From assembly GCA_964473485.1 (NCBI GenBank), contig CAYYPH010000015.1, forward strand, positions 36,611 to 100,610: a DNA stretch of 64,000 nucleotides. Reading direction: 5' to 3'. The notes under the pieces are model-generated. The model had not been told where the DNA came from and searched no databases. It worked only from the letters and a program-made list of their open reading frames with translations. Origin of the DNA: CAIVAT01 sp964473485. GTDB lineage: Bacteria; Bacteroidota; Bacteroidia; Bacteroidales; FEN-979. The position numbers were made by a program, and so were the translations under genes. This document shows positions 62,052 to 64,000 of this stretch, piece after piece. Within the stretch, counting starts at the first letter, position 1; every line of letters starts with the position of its first letter.

Positions 62052-62990
62052 TTATTTTTTAGGTCTTCCGGGAGCCGGTTTGCTGATCCTTTTGCGGGCA
62101 GGTTTGGCTTTCTCGTCCGATTCGGGTTCAATGATCTTCATCTTGGCCAGTTTGGTGTCGACAAATTCCTTTTTCACGATCTTGATACCATCGTCATCCA
62201 CCTCTTCCTCCTCGACATCATCCAGCATCTTCGACTGAAGCCTGATCTCGAGTTCATCGCCTTCGCCGCGTTCATCATCGGCCGCTTTCTTGTCGCGATC
62301 GAGTTTGCGTTCAACCAAGCCTTCTTCGATGGCATCGATGACGGTTCCGACGATCAGTGAGATCGATTTTGAGGCATCATCATTGGCCGGGATCGGGAAA
62401 TCGACCAGACGGGGGTCCGAATTGGTATCAACGATGGCAAAGGTAGGGATGTTCAGTTTTTTGGCTTCTGCAAGCGCGATGTGTTCTTTCAGGATATCGA
62501 CGATGAAGATGGCCGAAGGAAGCCTGTTCAGATCGGCTATGGATCCGAGGTTCTTCTCCAGTTTGGCCCTTTCGCGGGTAAGGGTGAGGCGTTCCTTTTT
62601 CGAAAGATTGGAATAGGAAGGGCTTGCCATCAGTTTGTCGATGGACATCATTTTCCTAACTGCCTTGCGGATGGTGGCAAAGTTGGTAAGCATCCCTCCC
62701 GGCCACCTTTCGGTAACGTAAGGCATGTTGACTCGTTTGACATGCTCGGCGACAATCTCTTTTGCCTGTTTCTTGGTGGCCACGAAAAGGATCTTTTTCC
62801 CCGATTTCGCGATTTGCTTCAATGCGGCGGCAGCCTCATCGATTTTTGCAATGGTCTTGTAGAGATCGATAATGTGGATCCCGTTACGTTCCATGAAGAT
62901 GTAGGGAGCCATCGCAGGATTCCATTTGCGGCGCAGGTGACCGAAATGTACACCCGCATCCAGTAATGAATCAAAATTAGTTCTTGACAT
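62052..62990 (-). CDS. rpsB: Ribosomal protein S2 with long C-terminal extension
   Basis: The 312-residue protein matches S2 over the first 235 or so residues, from 'LLDAGVHFGHLRRKWNPAM' to 'LIVGTVIDAIEEGL'. It continues about 75 residues past the usual end with an acidic stretch (DDVEEEEVDDDG) and a basic end (KPARKRISKPAPGRPKK). The extension is rarely so long; its role is unknown. Confidence 0.96.
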   Translation of the reverse strand: MSRTNFDSLLDAGVHFGHLRRKWNPAMAPYIFMERNGIHIIDLYKTIAKIDEAAAALKQIAKSGKKILFVATKKQAKEIVAEHVKRVNMPYVTERWPGGMLTNFATIRKAVRKMMSIDKLMASPSYSNLSKKERLTLTRERAKLEKNLGSIADLNRLPSAIFIVDILKEHIALAEAKKLNIPTFAIVDTNSDPRLVDFPIPANDDASKSISLIVGTVIDAIEEGLVERKLDRDKKAADDERGEGDELEIRLQSKMLDDVEEEEVDDDGIKIVKKEFVDTKLAKMKIIEPESDEKAKPARKRISKPAPGRPKK

Positions 62991-63016
62991 ATGATGAATC
63001 TATGAATGCTGAAAAA

Positions 63017-63403
63017 TTAACGTTTACTGAACTGGAATCTCTTCCTTGCTTTTTTCTGGCCGAATTTTTTACGTTCAACCATACGCGGATCACGCATCAT
63101 CAGTCCTTTGGCCTTTAAAGCCGGACGGTTTTCCTCGCTGATCTCGCAAAGGGCGCGCGAAACGGCAAGTGCCAGGGCTTCAGCCTGACCTCTGATCCCA
63201 CCGCCGTCAAGGGTCACCTTAACGTCGTATTTGCCCTGGTTGTTGGTAACCTCAAACGGCTCGGTGACTTTGAACTGGAGGATCGGGGTTGGGAAATAAC
63301 TCTTGTAATCACGGCCATTCACGGTGATCTCACCCTGGCCTTCCTTCAGATATACTCTGGCTACGGCAGTTTTCCTTCTGCCGAGGGTGTTAATAACTTC
63401 CAT
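63017..63403 (-). CDS. rpsI: Ribosomal protein S9
   Basis: The 128-residue S9 protein has 'NTLGRRKTAVARVYLKEG' at its start and the conserved basic C-terminus 'KKARKRFQFSKR', which reaches the P-site. It follows rplM by one base, and rpsB starts 26 bases later. Confidence 0.98.
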   Translation of the reverse strand: MEVINTLGRRKTAVARVYLKEGQGEITVNGRDYKSYFPTPILQFKVTEPFEVTNNQGKYDVKVTLDGGGIRGQAEALALAVSRALCEISEENRPALKAKGLMMRDPRMVERKKFGQKKARKRFQFSKR

Positions 63404-63404
63404 A

Positions 63405-63860
63405 TTACTTGATTGAATTTAATTTCATTGGTTTGGGTTGCTGTGCTTCGTGCGGGTGTTCCGGACCGGGATAGACATAAAGGTTGCGGAATAATTCGCG
63501 ACCAAGCCTGTTCTTCGGAAGCATCCCCTTGATGGCTTTCTCCACCACTGCTGTGGGCTTTTTAACCAAAAGCTCCTTGGGGGTTATCTCTTTCTGACCG
63601 CCCGGATATCCTGAATGTGACAGGTATACCTTGTCGTCAAGCTTGCTGCCGGTCAATGCCACCTTGGCAGCGTTGATGATGATCACGTTGTCGCCACAAT
63701 CAACATGCGGGGTGAAGTTTGTTTTGGTCTTTCCTCTCAGCAACATGGCCACCTTGGCTGCCAGCCGTCCCAGCACCTGGTCCTCGGCATCAATAAGCAC
63801 CCACTCCTTGGTAACGGTAGCCGCGTTGGCGCTTACGGTTTTGTAACTTAATGTATTCAT
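63405..63860 (-). CDS. rplM: Ribosomal protein L13
   Basis: The 151-residue L13 starts at the ATG at 63860 (MNTLSYKTVSANAATVTKEW) and has 'YPGGQKEITPKELLVKKPT' and 'MLPKNRLGRELFRNLYVYPG'. It heads the L13-S9-S2-EF-Ts operon. Longer starts upstream lack family features. Confidence 0.97.
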   Translation of the reverse strand: MNTLSYKTVSANAATVTKEWVLIDAEDQVLGRLAAKVAMLLRGKTKTNFTPHVDCGDNVIIINAAKVALTGSKLDDKVYLSHSGYPGGQKEITPKELLVKKPTAVVEKAIKGMLPKNRLGRELFRNLYVYPGPEHPHEAQQPKPMKLNSIK

Positions 63861-63907
63861 GCGTCTCTTCGATGTGTTAAATGAAACCTTTCTGATAAAA
63901 AGGGCTG

Positions 63908-63938
63908 CAAAGGTACTCATCTTTTTATATCTGACAAT
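63908..63938 (-). promoter_or_regulatory. Candidate promoter of the rplM operon
   Basis: TACCTTTG (63908-63915) matches the -7 consensus. ATTG (63935-63938), 19 bases upstream, is a partial -33 box. The leader would be about 45 bases. Confidence 0.5.
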
Positions 63939-64000
63939 GAAATCACATTATCATTTTAACAAAAATCAACATATCCTTTATTTTGTGACATTTTTTTGTA

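Overview
The window is a chromosome segment of a Bacteroidota bacterium, most likely an environmental member of class Bacteroidia. The evidence is concordant: type IX secretion (T9SS) markers (a PorT/SprT-like protein next to ubiE, a type B sorting domain, an orphan type A sorting tail), DUF5686, DivIC/FtsB and TlpA families of the Bacteroidota kind, start codons mostly without strong Shine-Dalgarno sequences, and the Bacteroides-type -7 promoter motif TAnnTTTG just upstream of eleven genes. The organism looks menaquinone-based and capable of oxygen respiration. I see no rRNA, tRNA, insertion sequence, prophage, CRISPR array or integrase.

Layout. 1-3488 (minus): a periplasmic parvulin-type isomerase running off the left edge, and guaB. 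3632-6499: a seven-heme membrane cytochrome of the NapC/NirT type, a secreted cyclophilin and a small lipoprotein. 6559-11374 (minus): a secreted GH38 alpha-mannosidase and a T9SS type B cargo protein. 11477-15733 (plus): glyA, a SixA-like phosphatase, polyphosphate kinase and a DivIC-like division protein. 15746-20420 (minus): priA, pfkA and an rRNA methyltransferase. 20541-23057: a DUF5686 outer-membrane protein. 23161-31929 (plus): a nine-gene respiratory cluster in the order Fe-S protein, NrfD-like membrane protein, membrane cytochrome c, SCO1, cytochrome caa3 oxidase subunits I, III, IV and II, and heme farnesyltransferase. 32040-34880: an AI-2E family permease, three small envelope genes (YtxH, holin-X-like, hypothetical) and cutC. 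34955-38049 (minus): a class III sirtuin, a nucleobase permease and a double-Cache lipoprotein. 38234-42862 (plus): a Cache sensor kinase, a NarL-type regulator, an outer-membrane channel candidate and an ammonium transporter. 43121-52237: sugar scavenging genes (GH2 beta-galactosidase, POT-like transporter, NahK-like sugar kinase, GH20 hexosaminidase), plus a HisKA-receiver protein with no kinase domain. 52234-63860 (mostly minus): housekeeping genes frr, pyrH, secA, tlpA-like, coaD, porT, ubiE, tsf, rpsB, rpsI and rplM.

How the parts fit. The respiratory cluster could carry electrons from menaquinol through the Fe-S/NrfD/cytochrome c module to an A2-type caa3 oxidase. It thus resembles a stripped-down alternative complex III joined to its oxidase. 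The seven-heme cytochrome at 3632-5122 would be a second quinol outlet. The secreted glycosidases, the transporter and the hexosamine kinase form a glycan-salvage set. The most unusual features are the compact quinol-to-cytochrome module, whose Fe-S subunit has lost two cluster cysteines, the family of short intergenic tandem repeats that run up to start codons, the orphan T9SS tail, and the kinase-less histidine/receiver protein.
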